A stretch of DNA of 42,177 nucleotides from RGIG3994 sp964461635 (GCA_964461635.1 CAYWVC010000006.1:1-42177), one strand, 5' to 3'. Positions 32,640-41,135 are shown, counted from the first letter of the stretch. Notes: generated from the sequence alone by a model not told the origin. Translations and numbers: made by a program.

Positions 32640-32999
32640 ATGATATCAAGAAAAGATTCTAATCGCGCACGTCTGAAGAGACACGCAAGAGTCAGAGCAA
32701 AGATCTCGGGAACCGCAGAGTGCCCGCGTCTGTGCGTATACCGTTCAAACGCGAACATCAGCGCCCAGATCATTGACGATGATAAGGGAATTACGCTGGC
32801 TTCCGCTTCGACGCTGGAAAAGGACTTTGAAGGCATCGGCAGCAACAAGGCAGCCGCAAAGAAGATCGGCGCAACCATCGCCGAAAGAGCAAAAGCAAAG
32901 GGAATCACCGAAGTCGTTTTCGACAGAGGCGGCTATCTCTATCACGGACGAGTGTCGGAGCTCGCTGACGGTGCCCGCGAGGGCGGCCTGAAGTTCTAA
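32640..32999 (+). CDS. rplR: 50S ribosomal protein L18
   Basis: A 119-aa 5S rRNA-binding protein. RKDSNRARLKRHARVRAKISGTAECPRLCVYRSNANISAQIIDDDKGITLASASTLE and VVFDRGGYLYHGRVSELADGAREGGLKF match the family. A 54-nt gap with a small hairpin (33019-33035) follows. Confidence 0.97.
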   Translation: MISRKDSNRARLKRHARVRAKISGTAECPRLCVYRSNANISAQIIDDDKGITLASASTLEKDFEGIGSNKAAAKKIGATIAERAKAKGITEVVFDRGGYLYHGRVSELADGAREGGLKF

Positions 33000-33053
33000 G
33001 CTTCCCGGTTTGCACTCTGTTCAACACAATTGAACAAATTAAGGAGTTAAAAC

Positions 33054-33557
33054 ATGGCTAACAAATTAGATCCGGCAACCCTTGATCTCAAAGAAGATAT
33101 GGTTGCCCTGAACCGTGTTTCCAAGACCGTTAAAGGTGGTCGTATCGCCAGATTTGCCGCTATTATGGTGGTTGGCGATGAGAACGGACATATCGGTGTC
33201 GGACTCGGAAAAGCAGCTGAGGTCCCCGAAGCTATTCGCAAGGGTATCGAGGATGCTAAGAAAAATATGATAACCGTCTCCCTGAAGGGAACTACCATCC
33301 CCCACGAGGTCATCGGCGTTTACGGAGCGGGCAAGGTCCTGCTTAAGCCGGCTGCCCCCGGTACCGGTATCATCGCCGGTGATAAGGTGAGAAAGATCCT
33401 TCAGCTTGCGGGTATCAAGAACATCCGCGCGAAGTGCCTGCGCACCAATAACCCGACCAACGTCGTAAAGGCAACGATCGAGGGTCTGAAGCAGCTCCGC
33501 ACGGCTGAAGAGGTCGCCGCGGCTCGCGAGATCAGCGTCGAACAGGTTAAGGGTTAA
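33054..33557 (+). CDS. rpsE: 30S ribosomal protein S5
   Basis: A 167-aa fidelity protein (site of spectinomycin and ram mutations elsewhere). LKEDMVALNRVSKTVKGGRIARFAAIMVVGDENGHIGVGLGKAAEVPEAIRKG is near consensus. Immediately before its ribosome binding site, GTTCAA 33019-33024 can pair with TTGAAC 33030-33035. Confidence 0.97.
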   Translation: MANKLDPATLDLKEDMVALNRVSKTVKGGRIARFAAIMVVGDENGHIGVGLGKAAEVPEAIRKGIEDAKKNMITVSLKGTTIPHEVIGVYGAGKVLLKPAAPGTGIIAGDKVRKILQLAGIKNIRAKCLRTNNPTNVVKATIEGLKQLRTAEEVAAAREISVEQVKG

Positions 33558-33571
33558 TAGGAGGCGTCGGA

Positions 33572-33745
33572 ATGAAGAAAGTTACACTTATTAAAAGCCT
33601 TATCGCCTGCAAGCCCAATCAGAAGGCAACTGCAGCTTCCCTCGGTCTCAGAAAGATCGGCGACAGCATTACGCTTGCCGACGACGCTGTCCTCGCCGGG
33701 AAGGTCAAGGTTCTTTCGCACCTCGTCAAGGTCGAGAATGTATGA
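33572..33745 (+). CDS. rpmD: 50S ribosomal protein L30
   Basis: A 57-aa protein: KKVTLIKSLIACKPNQKATAASLGLRKIGDSITLADDAVLAGKVKVLSHLVKVEN. This has the L30 pattern of beta strand, LIxSxIGxxxxQxxTxxxLGLRKI, and a second strand. The ATG at 33572 follows AGGAGG, 14 nt after rpsE. It is a bacterial-length L30 in its standard place between rpsE and rplO. Confidence 0.94.
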   Translation: MKKVTLIKSLIACKPNQKATAASLGLRKIGDSITLADDAVLAGKVKVLSHLVKVENV

Positions 33746-33759
33746 GGAGGACGGAAACA

Positions 33760-34206
33760 ATGAAAGAAATGAAACTTCATGAGCTCAGCCCCGCTGTCGG
33801 CTCGTCAAAGAAATCCTTCAGAGTCGGTCGCGGCCCCGCATCCGGCAACGGCAAGACCGCCGGTAAGGGACACAAGGGTCAGAAGGCTCGTTCGGGCAAC
33901 GTTCGTCCCGGATTTGAGGGCGGTCAGTTCCCGATCTACAGACAGCTTCCGAAGCGCGGCTTCAACAACAAATGGGCTACCAATTACGTTATCGTCAACG
34001 TCGATGCACTCAATGTATTTGAGGATGGCTCGGTCGTGGACCTTGATGCCCTCCTCGCAAAGAAGATCGTCAGAAAAGAGCTTGACGGACTTAAAGTGCT
34101 TGGCGGCGGCGAGATCACAAAGAAGCTCACCGTCAAAGCAACCGTCTTTTCAGCTACCGCAAAGGAAAAGATAGAAGCAGCAGGTGGAAAGACCGAGGTG
34201 GTATGA
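33760..34206 (+). CDS. rplO: 50S ribosomal protein L15
   Basis: A 148-aa late-assembly protein. MKLHELSPAVGSSKKSFRVGRGPASGNGKTAGKGHKGQKARSGNVRPGFEGGQFPIYRQLPKRGF is canonical. ATG 33760 with AGGAGG upstream; an in-frame ATG at 33742 overlaps rpmD and is rejected. One base separates it from secY. Confidence 0.97.
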   Translation: MKEMKLHELSPAVGSSKKSFRVGRGPASGNGKTAGKGHKGQKARSGNVRPGFEGGQFPIYRQLPKRGFNNKWATNYVIVNVDALNVFEDGSVVDLDALLAKKIVRKELDGLKVLGGGEITKKLTVKATVFSATAKEKIEAAGGKTEVV

Positions 34207-34207
34207 G

Positions 34208-35566
34208 ATGTTTAAGACGCTTAAGAATGCATGGAAGGTTCCGGATATTCGCAAGAAGATCCTGTTCACCCTTCTTATACTGATCATTTTCCGCTTAGGC
34301 GCTTCAATTCCCGTACCATTTGTAAGCAGTGACATCGTATCAGCCTTCGACAGCCAGTACGGAGGAACGGTTCTCGGATTTATGAGCGTTCTCTCGGGCG
34401 GTGCACTGTCGCAGGCGACGCTGTTCGCACTCTCGGTAAACCCCTATATCACCGCGCAGATCGTTATGCAGCTCCTCGCCATCGCCATCCCTCCGCTTGA
34501 GAAGATGTCGAAGGAGGAGAAGGGCAGAAAGAAGATCGAGGCGATCACCCGTTACGTTTCTATCGCGCTTGCCGCGATCACCGCGTTCGGCTATACCTCG
34601 CTGCTCAACAGCAACGGTTGGTTGAACTACGATGAGGATGTAACGCCCCAGTGGTTCGTCTATATGGTCATCATATTCTGCTTCTGCGCCGGAGCTTCCA
34701 TCATTATGTGGCTCTGCGAGAAGGTGGACGATCACGGTATCGGAAACGGTATCTCGATGATGCTCTTCGCTAACATCATCTCGCGTCTTCCCAGCATGGG
34801 TACCACGCTTCTTACGTGGGCGTTCCCGTCGCTCAGCAACTTCTTCAACGGTACCTCGGATTCCGATCTGAAGGCATTCGATACCGTCGGATTCATCTGG
34901 GCGCTCGTTTACTTCGTATGTATCGTCGGACTTGTCATCCTTTCGGTCTGGTTCACCAACAGTGAGCGCAGGATCCCGATCCAGTACGCAAAGCGCGTCG
35001 TCGGAAGGAAGATGTACGGCGGTCAGGGAACCAACCTGCCGATCAAGATGAATATGACGGGCGTTATGCCTATCATCTTCGCAAGCTCGATCATCTCCGT
35101 CCCCGCCACCATCTACGCGATGTTTGAAAACAGCGCCGGTTGGTCAAGGGAGTCCGGATTCGGTCTTGTCGTGGATAAGTTCTTTGAGGCGGATACGTGG
35201 ACCTATATCGTAATTTACCTTGTGCTTCTCGTTGCGTTCTCGTACTTCTACACGTTGATTACCTTCAATCCCGTTGAAGTATCGAACAATATCAGAAGCA
35301 ACGGCGGCGCTATCCCCGGCATCCGTCAGGGAAAGCCGACCTCCGATTTCATCAAAAAGATACTTGACAGAGTAACTCTTATCGGTGCGGGCTTCCTCGG
35401 AATCGTCGCTTGCCTGCCGATGATAGTTGCGATATTCACATCCGATATGGGCAACCTTGCATTCGGCGGATCCTCGCTGCTGATCGTCGTCGGCGTCGCG
35501 CTTGAGACGGTACACACGCTTGAGGCTCAGCTCGCAATGCGCAACTACAAGGGCTTCCTTGGTTGA
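34208..35566 (+). CDS. secY: Preprotein translocase subunit SecY
   Basis: The channel subunit of the Sec translocon: 452 aa with ten transmembrane helices. Family marks include IIFRLGASIPVPFV in helix 1, the plug region, GNGISMMLFANIISRLP, and the cytosolic loop with NSERRIPIQYAKRVVGRKMYGGQ that contacts the ribosome and SecA. Position between rplO and adk is standard. Confidence 0.97.
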   Translation: MFKTLKNAWKVPDIRKKILFTLLILIIFRLGASIPVPFVSSDIVSAFDSQYGGTVLGFMSVLSGGALSQATLFALSVNPYITAQIVMQLLAIAIPPLEKMSKEEKGRKKIEAITRYVSIALAAITAFGYTSLLNSNGWLNYDEDVTPQWFVYMVIIFCFCAGASIIMWLCEKVDDHGIGNGISMMLFANIISRLPSMGTTLLTWAFPSLSNFFNGTSDSDLKAFDTVGFIWALVYFVCIVGLVILSVWFTNSERRIPIQYAKRVVGRKMYGGQGTNLPIKMNMTGVMPIIFASSIISVPATIYAMFENSAGWSRESGFGLVVDKFFEADTWTYIVIYLVLLVAFSYFYTLITFNPVEVSNNIRSNGGAIPGIRQGKPTSDFIKKILDRVTLIGAGFLGIVACLPMIVAIFTSDMGNLAFGGSSLLIVVGVALETVHTLEAQLAMRNYKGFLG

Positions 35567-35575
35567 TAGGTGAGT

Positions 35576-36214
35576 ATGAATATTATACTGTTGGGAGCAC
35601 CGGGTGCCGGTAAGGGCACTCAGGCTGAAAGAATTTCGGCAAAATACAATATCCCGACGATCTCGACCGGAGAGACGCTCAGAGCCGCAGTCAAAAACGG
35701 CACCGAGCTCGGACAGCGCGCAAAGTCCTTTATGGACGCCGGCGCGCTCGTCCCGGACGAGGTAGTCATTGGGATCATTAAGGAATTTCTCTCTTCGGAG
35801 CAGTGCAGCAACGGATTTATTCTTGACGGCTTTCCGCGTTCGATTCCTCAAGCCGAGGCATTGGATGCGACGGGCGTTAAGATAGATATGGTGCTTGATA
35901 TCGAGGTGAACGATCAGAAGATCGTTAACCGTATGAGCGGACGCCGTGTGTGTCCCGCTTGCGGTGCCTCGCATCATATTGAATTCAATCCGCCGAAGGT
36001 CTCCGGAAAATGCGACAAGTGCGGCAGCGACCTGATCATCAGAAAGGACGATGCCCCCGAAACGGTGAAGGCTCGTCTCGATTCCTATCACGGCATTACC
36101 GAGCCCCTTAAGGACTATTACTCCAAGCAGGGACTTTTGGCGGTCGTGGAGGGACAGGATAAGGTCGAGGATACTTCCGCGCTCGTGGATGCGGCAATGA
36201 GTCGCTTGAAATAA
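35576..36214 (+). CDS. adk: Adenylate kinase, zinc-LID type
   Basis: Interconverts AMP + ATP and 2 ADP. The 212-aa product has the P-loop GAPGAGKGTQ (residues 7-16), the AMP-site segment GFPRSIPQAEAL, and the long LID carrying CPAC ... CDKC, the four-cysteine zinc site of Gram-positive Adk. I use ATG 35576 (MNIILLGAPGAGKG), preceded by AGGTGAG. Its TAA overlaps the map ATG. Confidence 0.97.
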   Translation: MNIILLGAPGAGKGTQAERISAKYNIPTISTGETLRAAVKNGTELGQRAKSFMDAGALVPDEVVIGIIKEFLSSEQCSNGFILDGFPRSIPQAEALDATGVKIDMVLDIEVNDQKIVNRMSGRRVCPACGASHHIEFNPPKVSGKCDKCGSDLIIRKDDAPETVKARLDSYHGITEPLKDYYSKQGLLAVVEGQDKVEDTSALVDAAMSRLK

Positions 36215-36963
36215 TGATACAGATCAAAAATCCGGAACAAATCAAAGCAATGAAGGAAGCCGGCAGGATCACGGCGGAGGGAATGGCTCTTGCCATTGAG
36301 AACGTCCGTGAGGGAGTCAGCACTAAGCATCTCGATAAGATCATTCGTGAGTATTACGAGAAGTGCGGCGCACGTCCGTCTTTCCTTCATTACGGCGGAT
36401 TTCCCGCCAGTGCCTGCATATCCGTCAACGATGAGGTCATCCACGGGATACCGAGTCAGTCGCGTATATTGCAGGAGGGAGACATCGTAAAGATCGACGT
36501 CGGAGCTTACTATCACGGATATCACGGCGATATGGCACGTACCGTTGGGGTCGGGCATATCAGTGACGAAGCTGCAAAGCTTATTGAAGTGACAAAGCAG
36601 AGCTTCTACGAGGGGATCGCTCAGCTCAAGCCGGGCAACCGCCTCGGTGACCTCGGTCACGCGGTGGACTCTTACGTTAAACAATTTGGTTTCAGCACTG
36701 TGAAGCGCTACGTCGGTCACGGGATCGGGCAGAGCCTTCACGAGTCCCCCGACGTTCCGAACTACGGCACCCCCGGACGGGGAGTCAGGGTGTGCGCCGG
36801 ATTGGTGATCGCCGTTGAACCTATGGTCAATGCGGGCACCGATGCGGTCGTGGAGATGAACGACGGATGGACGGTAAAGACAGCCGACGGAAAGCTCTCG
36901 GCTCATTACGAGAACACCGTTGCCGTCTTGCCCGACGAAGTGCTGATACTGACACGGATCTGA
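36214..36963 (+). CDS. map: Methionine aminopeptidase, type I
   Basis: Removes the initiator methionine. The 249-aa enzyme has the five metal ligands of type Ia in order: D-V-G (DVGAYYHGYHGDMARTVGVG, two Asp), the His in GHGIGQSLHESP, the Glu in AVEPMVNAG and the Glu in HYENTVAV. It is coupled to adk by TAATG. In some Firmicutes a KOW-domain gene lies between map and infA; here only a 30-nt gap does. Confidence 0.97.
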   Translation: MIQIKNPEQIKAMKEAGRITAEGMALAIENVREGVSTKHLDKIIREYYEKCGARPSFLHYGGFPASACISVNDEVIHGIPSQSRILQEGDIVKIDVGAYYHGYHGDMARTVGVGHISDEAAKLIEVTKQSFYEGIAQLKPGNRLGDLGHAVDSYVKQFGFSTVKRYVGHGIGQSLHESPDVPNYGTPGRGVRVCAGLVIAVEPMVNAGTDAVVEMNDGWTVKTADGKLSAHYENTVAVLPDEVLILTRI

Positions 36964-36993
36964 TCGTACAATTATTTCAGAGGAGGGATTATT

Positions 36994-37212
36994 CTGTCTA
37001 AGGACGATTTTATTGAATTTGAAGGTACGGTGGTTGAGGCAATGCCCAACGCGGTCTTCAAGGTAAAGCTTCCGAACGGTCATATAGTGACCGCGCACAT
37101 ATCGGGTAAGCTCAGAATGAACTATATCCGTATCCTGCCCGGCGATCGCGTAACGGTTGAGGTATCGGTTTACGACCTTGACAAGGGACGCATCACGTGG
37201 CGGGCAAAATAA
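36994..37212 (+). CDS. infA: Translation initiation factor IF-1 with CTG start
   Basis: A 72-aa OB-fold protein that blocks the A site during initiation. From residue 2 the protein is canonical: SKDDFIEFEGTVVEAMPNAVFKVKLPNGHIVTAHISGKLRMNYIRILPGDRVTVEVSVYDLDKGRITWR. The codon at the family's Met1 position is CTG 36994-36996, with AGGAGG at 36981-36986 seven bases upstream. There is no ATG, GTG or TTG between that site and an ATG at 37030, which would delete 12 conserved residues. The preceding codon is ATT, also a rare start, but its spacing is only 3-4 nt. Confidence 0.93.
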   Translation: MSKDDFIEFEGTVVEAMPNAVFKVKLPNGHIVTAHISGKLRMNYIRILPGDRVTVEVSVYDLDKGRITWRAK

Positions 37213-37242
37213 GGTAAACTAAGAAAGGAATGGTAATACAAA

Positions 37243-37356
37243 ATGAAAGTTAAGCCATCCGTCAAAAAGATCTGCGACAAGTGCAAGATCATCAAAAGAA
37301 AAGGCCGCGTAATGGTCATCTGCGAGAATCCCAAGCACAAGCAGAGACAGGGCTGA
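37243..37356 (+). CDS. rpmJ: 50S ribosomal protein L36, zinc type
   Basis: A 37-aa protein: MKVKPSVKKICDKCKIIKRKG then VMVICENPKHKQRQG. The zinc ligands CDKC, C and H are all present (C+ form). ATG 37243 follows AAAGGAATGG. Between infA and rpsM as usual. Confidence 0.96.
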   Translation: MKVKPSVKKICDKCKIIKRKGRVMVICENPKHKQRQG

Positions 37357-37390
37357 GCGCCTTGTTCATAATTGAGAGGAGAATAACAGA

Positions 37391-37759
37391 ATGGCTCGTA
37401 TAGCAGGTGTTGATATACCCAACAACAAGCGCGTCGAAATCGCCCTGACCTACATCTACGGCATCGGACGCACAAGCTCAAACAAAATACTTGCCAAGAC
37501 AGGCATCAATCCCGATACCCGCGCCAAGGATCTTACCGAGGCTGAGGTAGCTAAGCTCCGTGATGAGATCGAGGCTAACTACCACGTCGAGGGTGACCTC
37601 CGCCGTGACGTCGCACTGAACATCAAGCGTCTGGTCGAGATCAACTGCTACCGCGGTATCAGACACAGAAAAGGTCTTCCGGTCAGAGGTCAGAGAACCA
37701 AGACCAATGCGAGAACCAGAAAAGGTCCCGCTAAGACTATTGCGAACAAGAAGAAATAA
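37391..37759 (+). CDS. rpsM: 30S ribosomal protein S13
   Basis: A 122-aa 30S-head protein touching the P-site tRNA with its C-terminal tail. ARIAGVDIPNNKRVEIALTYIYGIGRTSSNKIL and RGIRHRKGLPVRGQRTKTNARTRKGPAKTIANKKK are canonical. AGAGGAG precedes ATG 37391. Confidence 0.98.
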   Translation: MARIAGVDIPNNKRVEIALTYIYGIGRTSSNKILAKTGINPDTRAKDLTEAEVAKLRDEIEANYHVEGDLRRDVALNIKRLVEINCYRGIRHRKGLPVRGQRTKTNARTRKGPAKTIANKKK

Positions 37760-37771
37760 AGGAGCGTTAAG

Positions 37772-38176
37772 ATGGCTAAAGCAGGAACAACCACTAAAAG
37801 GGTTATCAAGAAACGCCGCGAGAGAAAGAATATTGAGAAGGGGCAGGTCCATATCCGCGCCACTTTCAATAACACGATCGTTACCGTTACCGATATGCAG
37901 GGCAACGCGATCTCGTGGGCGTCTGCGGGTGAACTCGGATTCAAGGGTTCAAGAAAGTCCACTCCGTACGCGGCACAGTCGGCGTCGGAAGCTGCTGCAA
38001 GAGCGGCAACCGAGCACGGACTGAAGACCGTTGAAGTATTTGTAAGAGGTCCCGGTCCCGGTCGTGAATCGGCGATCCGTGCGTTGGAGACCGTCGGACT
38101 TCAGATCACCATGATCAAAGACGTTACCCCGGTACCGCACAACGGCTGCCGTCCGCCTAAGCGCAGACGCGTCTAA
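37772..38176 (+). CDS. rpsK: 30S ribosomal protein S11
   Basis: A 134-aa platform protein near the E-site mRNA. GQVHIRATFNNTIVTVTDMQGNAISWASAGELGFKGSRKSTPYAAQ and GPGPGRESAIRALETVGLQITMIKDVTPVPHNGCRPPKRRRV are near consensus. AAAGGAG before ATG 37772. Confidence 0.98.
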   Translation: MAKAGTTTKRVIKKRRERKNIEKGQVHIRATFNNTIVTVTDMQGNAISWASAGELGFKGSRKSTPYAAQSASEAAARAATEHGLKTVEVFVRGPGPGRESAIRALETVGLQITMIKDVTPVPHNGCRPPKRRRV

Positions 38177-38197
38177 TCATTTACGGAGGTAGAAGAA

Positions 38198-38824
38198 ATG
38201 GCAAGATATACTGGTCCTGTTTGCAGACTCTGCCGCAGAGAAGGCACCAAGCTTTTCCTGAAGGGCGAAAGATGTATGACGGGCAAATGTGCCCTTGACC
38301 GCAGAAGCACTGCTCCCGGTCAGCACGGCGCTGCTAACAAAAAGGTTAAAGAATACGGTATGCAGATGCGCGAAAAGCAGAAGGCTAAGAGATACTACGG
38401 TGTTCTTGAGAAGCAGTTCAGAAACTACTTCAACGAGGCCGACCGCAGGGAAGGTATCACCGGTGAGAATCTTCTTAAGCTGCTTGAGTGCAGACTTGAC
38501 AACGTAGTTTACAGAATGGGTATGGCGGAGAGCCGCAAGGAAGCTCGTCAGCTCGTTCTTCACGCACACTTCCTTCTTAACGGTAAGAAGGTTAACATTC
38601 CTTCAATGCTGATAAAGGTCGGCGACGTAATTACGGTGAATGCTTCGAGCAAGAATTCGCCGAAGTTCAAGGAGCTGATCGAGGGCATCGACAACAAGCT
38701 TTGCCCGAAGTGGCTGGAAGTTGACAAGGAAAACATCACGGCAAAGGTGATCGCGCTTCCTTCGAGAGAGGATATAGATTTCCCGTTCGAAGAGCAGCTC
38801 ATCGTCGAGTTGTACTCCAAGTAA
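38198..38824 (+). CDS. rpsD: 30S ribosomal protein S4, zinc type
   Basis: A 208-aa primary 16S-binding protein and, in other bacteria, an operon repressor. Zinc ligands are CRLC ... CMTGKC near the N-terminus (C+ form), then the S4 domain (RLDNVVYRMGMAESRKEARQLVLHAHFLLNGKKVNIPS). Here rpsD lies in the alpha operon, as in most Clostridia, not alone as in Bacillus. An 87-nt gap follows. Confidence 0.98.
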   Translation: MARYTGPVCRLCRREGTKLFLKGERCMTGKCALDRRSTAPGQHGAANKKVKEYGMQMREKQKAKRYYGVLEKQFRNYFNEADRREGITGENLLKLLECRLDNVVYRMGMAESRKEARQLVLHAHFLLNGKKVNIPSMLIKVGDVITVNASSKNSPKFKELIEGIDNKLCPKWLEVDKENITAKVIALPSREDIDFPFEEQLIVELYSK

Positions 38825-38835
38825 ACCGCCGGCGG

Positions 38836-38855
38836 GCAGGGGTAGGATCCCTTGC
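38836..38855 (+). repeat. Hairpin in the rpsD-rpoA gap
   Basis: GCAGGGG 38836-38842 pairs with CCCTTGC 38849-38855 (one G-U), loop TAGGAT. No T-run follows. It occupies the 87-nt gap, third longest in the operon. Confidence 0.5.
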
Positions 38856-38911
38856 TTGCCAAATCCCCTGAATTCGCAGCCAATTATTATTTGAAGGAGG
38901 GTTTACTAATA

Positions 38912-39880
38912 ATGATAGAGATACAGAAGCCCGATATTAAAGCCGAGGTCCTCAGTGACGACGGTAGCTACGGTAGATTTATCGTAGAGCCGTTGGAGCG
39001 CGGTTACGGTATCACTCTCGGTAATTCGTTGCGCAGAATACTGCTCAGCTCGTTGCCTGGAGTTGCCGTTACCAATATCAAGCTTGACGGTGTGCTTCAC
39101 GAATTCTCAACCATCCCCGGTGTCAAGGAGGACATTACGGAGATAGTTCTGAACGTGAAGGGTATCACCGCAAAGCTTCACGGGACATCGCCCAAGATAG
39201 TTGTGATCGACGTTACGGGTGATCGCGAGATCACCGCAGGCGATATCAAGCAGGACTCCGATATTGAGATCCTTAACCCCGAGCATCATATTGCGACGCT
39301 CAGCGGGAACGAGAGATTCTATATGGAGCTCACCTTTGATCACGGTCGCGGATACGTTTCGCAGGAGCGCAACAAGCAGATCCATCATCAGGGAAATGCA
39401 GTCTCCTCTCCTATCGGAACGATATTCACCGATTCGATATATACGCCCGTATATAACGTGAACTACACGGTCGAAAACACCCGTGTTGCGAACGTTACCG
39501 ATTACGACAAGCTTACGCTGGAGGTCAAGACCAACGGTACTATCTCCGCGAAGGAGGCGATCTCGCTCGGAGCCAAGATCCTCAACGAGCATCTCAACTT
39601 GTTTGTTGAACTTTCGGATGAAGCTAAAAAGACTGATGTTTTGGTCGAACGCGAGGAGACCAAAAAGGAGAAGGTTCTTGAGATGACCATTGAAGAGCTT
39701 GACATGTCGGTTCGCAGCTTCAACTGCTTGAAACGCGCAGGAATCGACACGGTGGAGGATCTTACCAACCGTACCGAGGAGGATATGATAAAGGTCCGCA
39801 ACCTCGGAAAGAAATCACTGGAAGAAGTTATCCAGAAGCTGCATTCGCTCGGACTCGACCTCAAAAAAGAGGAAGAGTGA
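38912..39880 (+). CDS. rpoA: RNA polymerase alpha subunit
   Basis: A 322-aa subunit that nucleates RNA polymerase assembly. The N-terminal domain has RFIVEPLERGYGITLGNSLRRILLSSLPG; the C-terminal domain (from about residue 255) binds UP elements and activators: LDMSVRSFNCLKRAGIDTVEDLTNRTEEDMIKVRNLGKKSLEEV. ATG 38912 follows AAGGAGGG; an in-frame upstream ATG lies in the gap without a site. Confidence 0.98.
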   Translation: MIEIQKPDIKAEVLSDDGSYGRFIVEPLERGYGITLGNSLRRILLSSLPGVAVTNIKLDGVLHEFSTIPGVKEDITEIVLNVKGITAKLHGTSPKIVVIDVTGDREITAGDIKQDSDIEILNPEHHIATLSGNERFYMELTFDHGRGYVSQERNKQIHHQGNAVSSPIGTIFTDSIYTPVYNVNYTVENTRVANVTDYDKLTLEVKTNGTISAKEAISLGAKILNEHLNLFVELSDEAKKTDVLVEREETKKEKVLEMTIEELDMSVRSFNCLKRAGIDTVEDLTNRTEEDMIKVRNLGKKSLEEVIQKLHSLGLDLKKEEE

Positions 39881-39919
39881 GCGGGTGTGACAAAGAACCA
39901 ATGAAGGAGGGAATTTGAA

Positions 39920-40264
39920 ATGCCCGGCACAAGAAAACTCGGCAGACCTACTGAGCACAGAATGGCTATGCTCCGCGGTCTTACGACATATCTGCTCGAA
40001 AACGGTTCGGTGGAGACCACACTGACCAGAGCAAAAGAGGTTCGCTCGCTTACCGAGAAGATGATCACTCTCGGCAAGAAGAACACTCTGGCAAGCCGCC
40101 GCGCCGCACTCAAGTTTATTACCAAGGAGGACGTGGTAACCAAGCTGTTTACCGAGATCGCTCCGAAGTATGAGGAGAGAAACGGCGGGTACACTCGCAT
40201 ATATAAGATCGGTCCCCGTAGAGGAGACGCCGCTGAAATGGCGATCATCCAGCTCGTTGACTAA
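39920..40264 (+). CDS. rplQ: 50S ribosomal protein L17
   Basis: A 114-aa protein near the tunnel exit and the last gene of the operon. GTRKLGRPTEHRMAMLRGLTTYLLENGSVETTLTRAKEVRSLTEKMITLGKK and YTRIYKIGPRRGDAAEMAIIQLV are canonical. AAGGAGGG before the ATG; a terminator begins 17 bp after the stop. Confidence 0.98.
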   Translation: MPGTRKLGRPTEHRMAMLRGLTTYLLENGSVETTLTRAKEVRSLTEKMITLGKKNTLASRRAALKFITKEDVVTKLFTEIAPKYEERNGGYTRIYKIGPRRGDAAEMAIIQLVD

Positions 40265-40281
40265 GATCTTCTGAAAAAAAC

Positions 40282-40318
40282 GGTCACACACCTATCTTGG
40301 GTGTGTGACCTGTTTTTT
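40282..40318 (+). terminator. Terminator of the S10-spc-alpha operon
   Basis: Perfect 11-bp stem GGTCACACACC 40282-40292 with 40300-40310, 7-nt loop, then TGTTTTTT. Confidence 0.93.
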
Positions 40319-40324
40319 GTATCA

Positions 40325-40368
40325 AAAAATCTCGGATGCTCCCGTACAACGGGGCATCCGAGATTTTT
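40325..40368. terminator. Terminator of rpsF-ssb-rpsR, bidirectional
   Basis: 15-bp stem 40325-40339 with 40354-40368 plus an inner CCCG/CGGG hairpin; A-tract on the left and T-tract on the right make it work on both strands. It lies 17 bp past the rpsR stop. Confidence 0.9.
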
Positions 40369-40385
40369 AGCCGTTATTTTTCGCT

Positions 40386-40637
40386 TCAGTCGCTGACGTA
40401 GGGAAGCAGAGCAACCTGTCTTGCGCGCTTGATAGCGTTATTCAGCTCACGCTGATGCTTTGCACAAGTGCCGGAGATTCTTCTCGGGTTGATCTTGCCT
40501 CTCTCGGAGACGAATTTGCGAAGGCGTGCAACGTCCTTGTAGTCGATATGATCGACCTTGCCGACGCAGAATTCGCAGACCTTTCTCCTCTTGCGGTTGG
40601 GGCGGAAGCTACGGGTGTTTTCAGTAGTTCTATCCAT
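40386..40637 (-). CDS. rpsR: 30S ribosomal protein S18, zinc-motif type
   Basis: An 83-aa protein that pairs with S6 on the platform. The core KVDHIDYKDVARLRKFVSERGKINPRRISGTCAKHQRELNNAIKRARQVALLPYV is canonical. CEFC near the N-terminus with TCAKH gives a C+ zinc site. It lies 21 bp after ssb; GGAGG precedes its ATG. Confidence 0.97.
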   Translation of the reverse strand: MDRTTENTRSFRPNRKRRKVCEFCVGKVDHIDYKDVARLRKFVSERGKINPRRISGTCAKHQRELNNAIKRARQVALLPYVSD

Positions 40638-40658
40638 AATTACTTATCCTCCAATAAT

Positions 40659-41135
40659 TCAGAACGGAAGGTCGTCGTCGGTTTTGAGCTCCTCAAAATT
40701 CGGGGCGACGCTTGCCGGAGTTGAGTACGCCGGGGCAGAAGCGCCGGCATTGTTGTACGAATCGGGTGTGTAGGTTGCCGTACCCTGCGAATTGGCATCG
40801 GCTCGGCTGTCTACGAAATAAACTTCATCCGCAACGATATCGGTTGCATATCTCTTGTTGCCCTGCTGATCCGTCCAGGTGCGATTCTGGATCGTACCGA
40901 TGACGAATATCGAGGAGCCCTTGTGATAGTAACGAACGATGTGCTCGGCAAGTGCACGCCAAGCGGTCACGTTGAAGAAATCGGTAGAGGGCTGCTGATT
41001 GTCATTTGAGCGAAATCTGCGGTTCACGGCAATAGAGAATGACGCGACCTGTATCCCGTTCGGGGTCTGTTTAAGCTCGGGGTCGGCAGTCAAGCGACCG
41101 CCAAGCATTACCTTGTTAAGGTTAAAGTTAGCCAC
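40659..41135 (-). CDS. ssb: Single-stranded DNA-binding protein
   Basis: A 158-aa SSB. The OB fold is NLNKVMLGGRLTADPELKQTPNGIQVASFSIAVNRRF ... DFFNVTAWRALAEHIVRYYHKGSSIFVIGTIQNRTWTDQQGNKRYATDIVADEVYFVDS. A flexible Ala/Ser/Tyr-rich linker follows, with the acidic protein-docking tip DDDLPF at the end. GGAGGA before the ATG. Position between rpsF and rpsR is the classical one; ssb thus shares ribosomal-protein control. Confidence 0.97.
   Translation of the reverse strand: MANFNLNKVMLGGRLTADPELKQTPNGIQVASFSIAVNRRFRSNDNQQPSTDFFNVTAWRALAEHIVRYYHKGSSIFVIGTIQNRTWTDQQGNKRYATDIVADEVYFVDSRADANSQGTATYTPDSYNNAGASAPAYSTPASVAPNFEELKTDDDLPF

Noticed and set aside
37030..37212. Short infA starting at ATG 37030
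   Set aside because: It would remove 12 conserved N-terminal residues and has no ribosome binding site; the AGGAGG fits the CTG at 36994.
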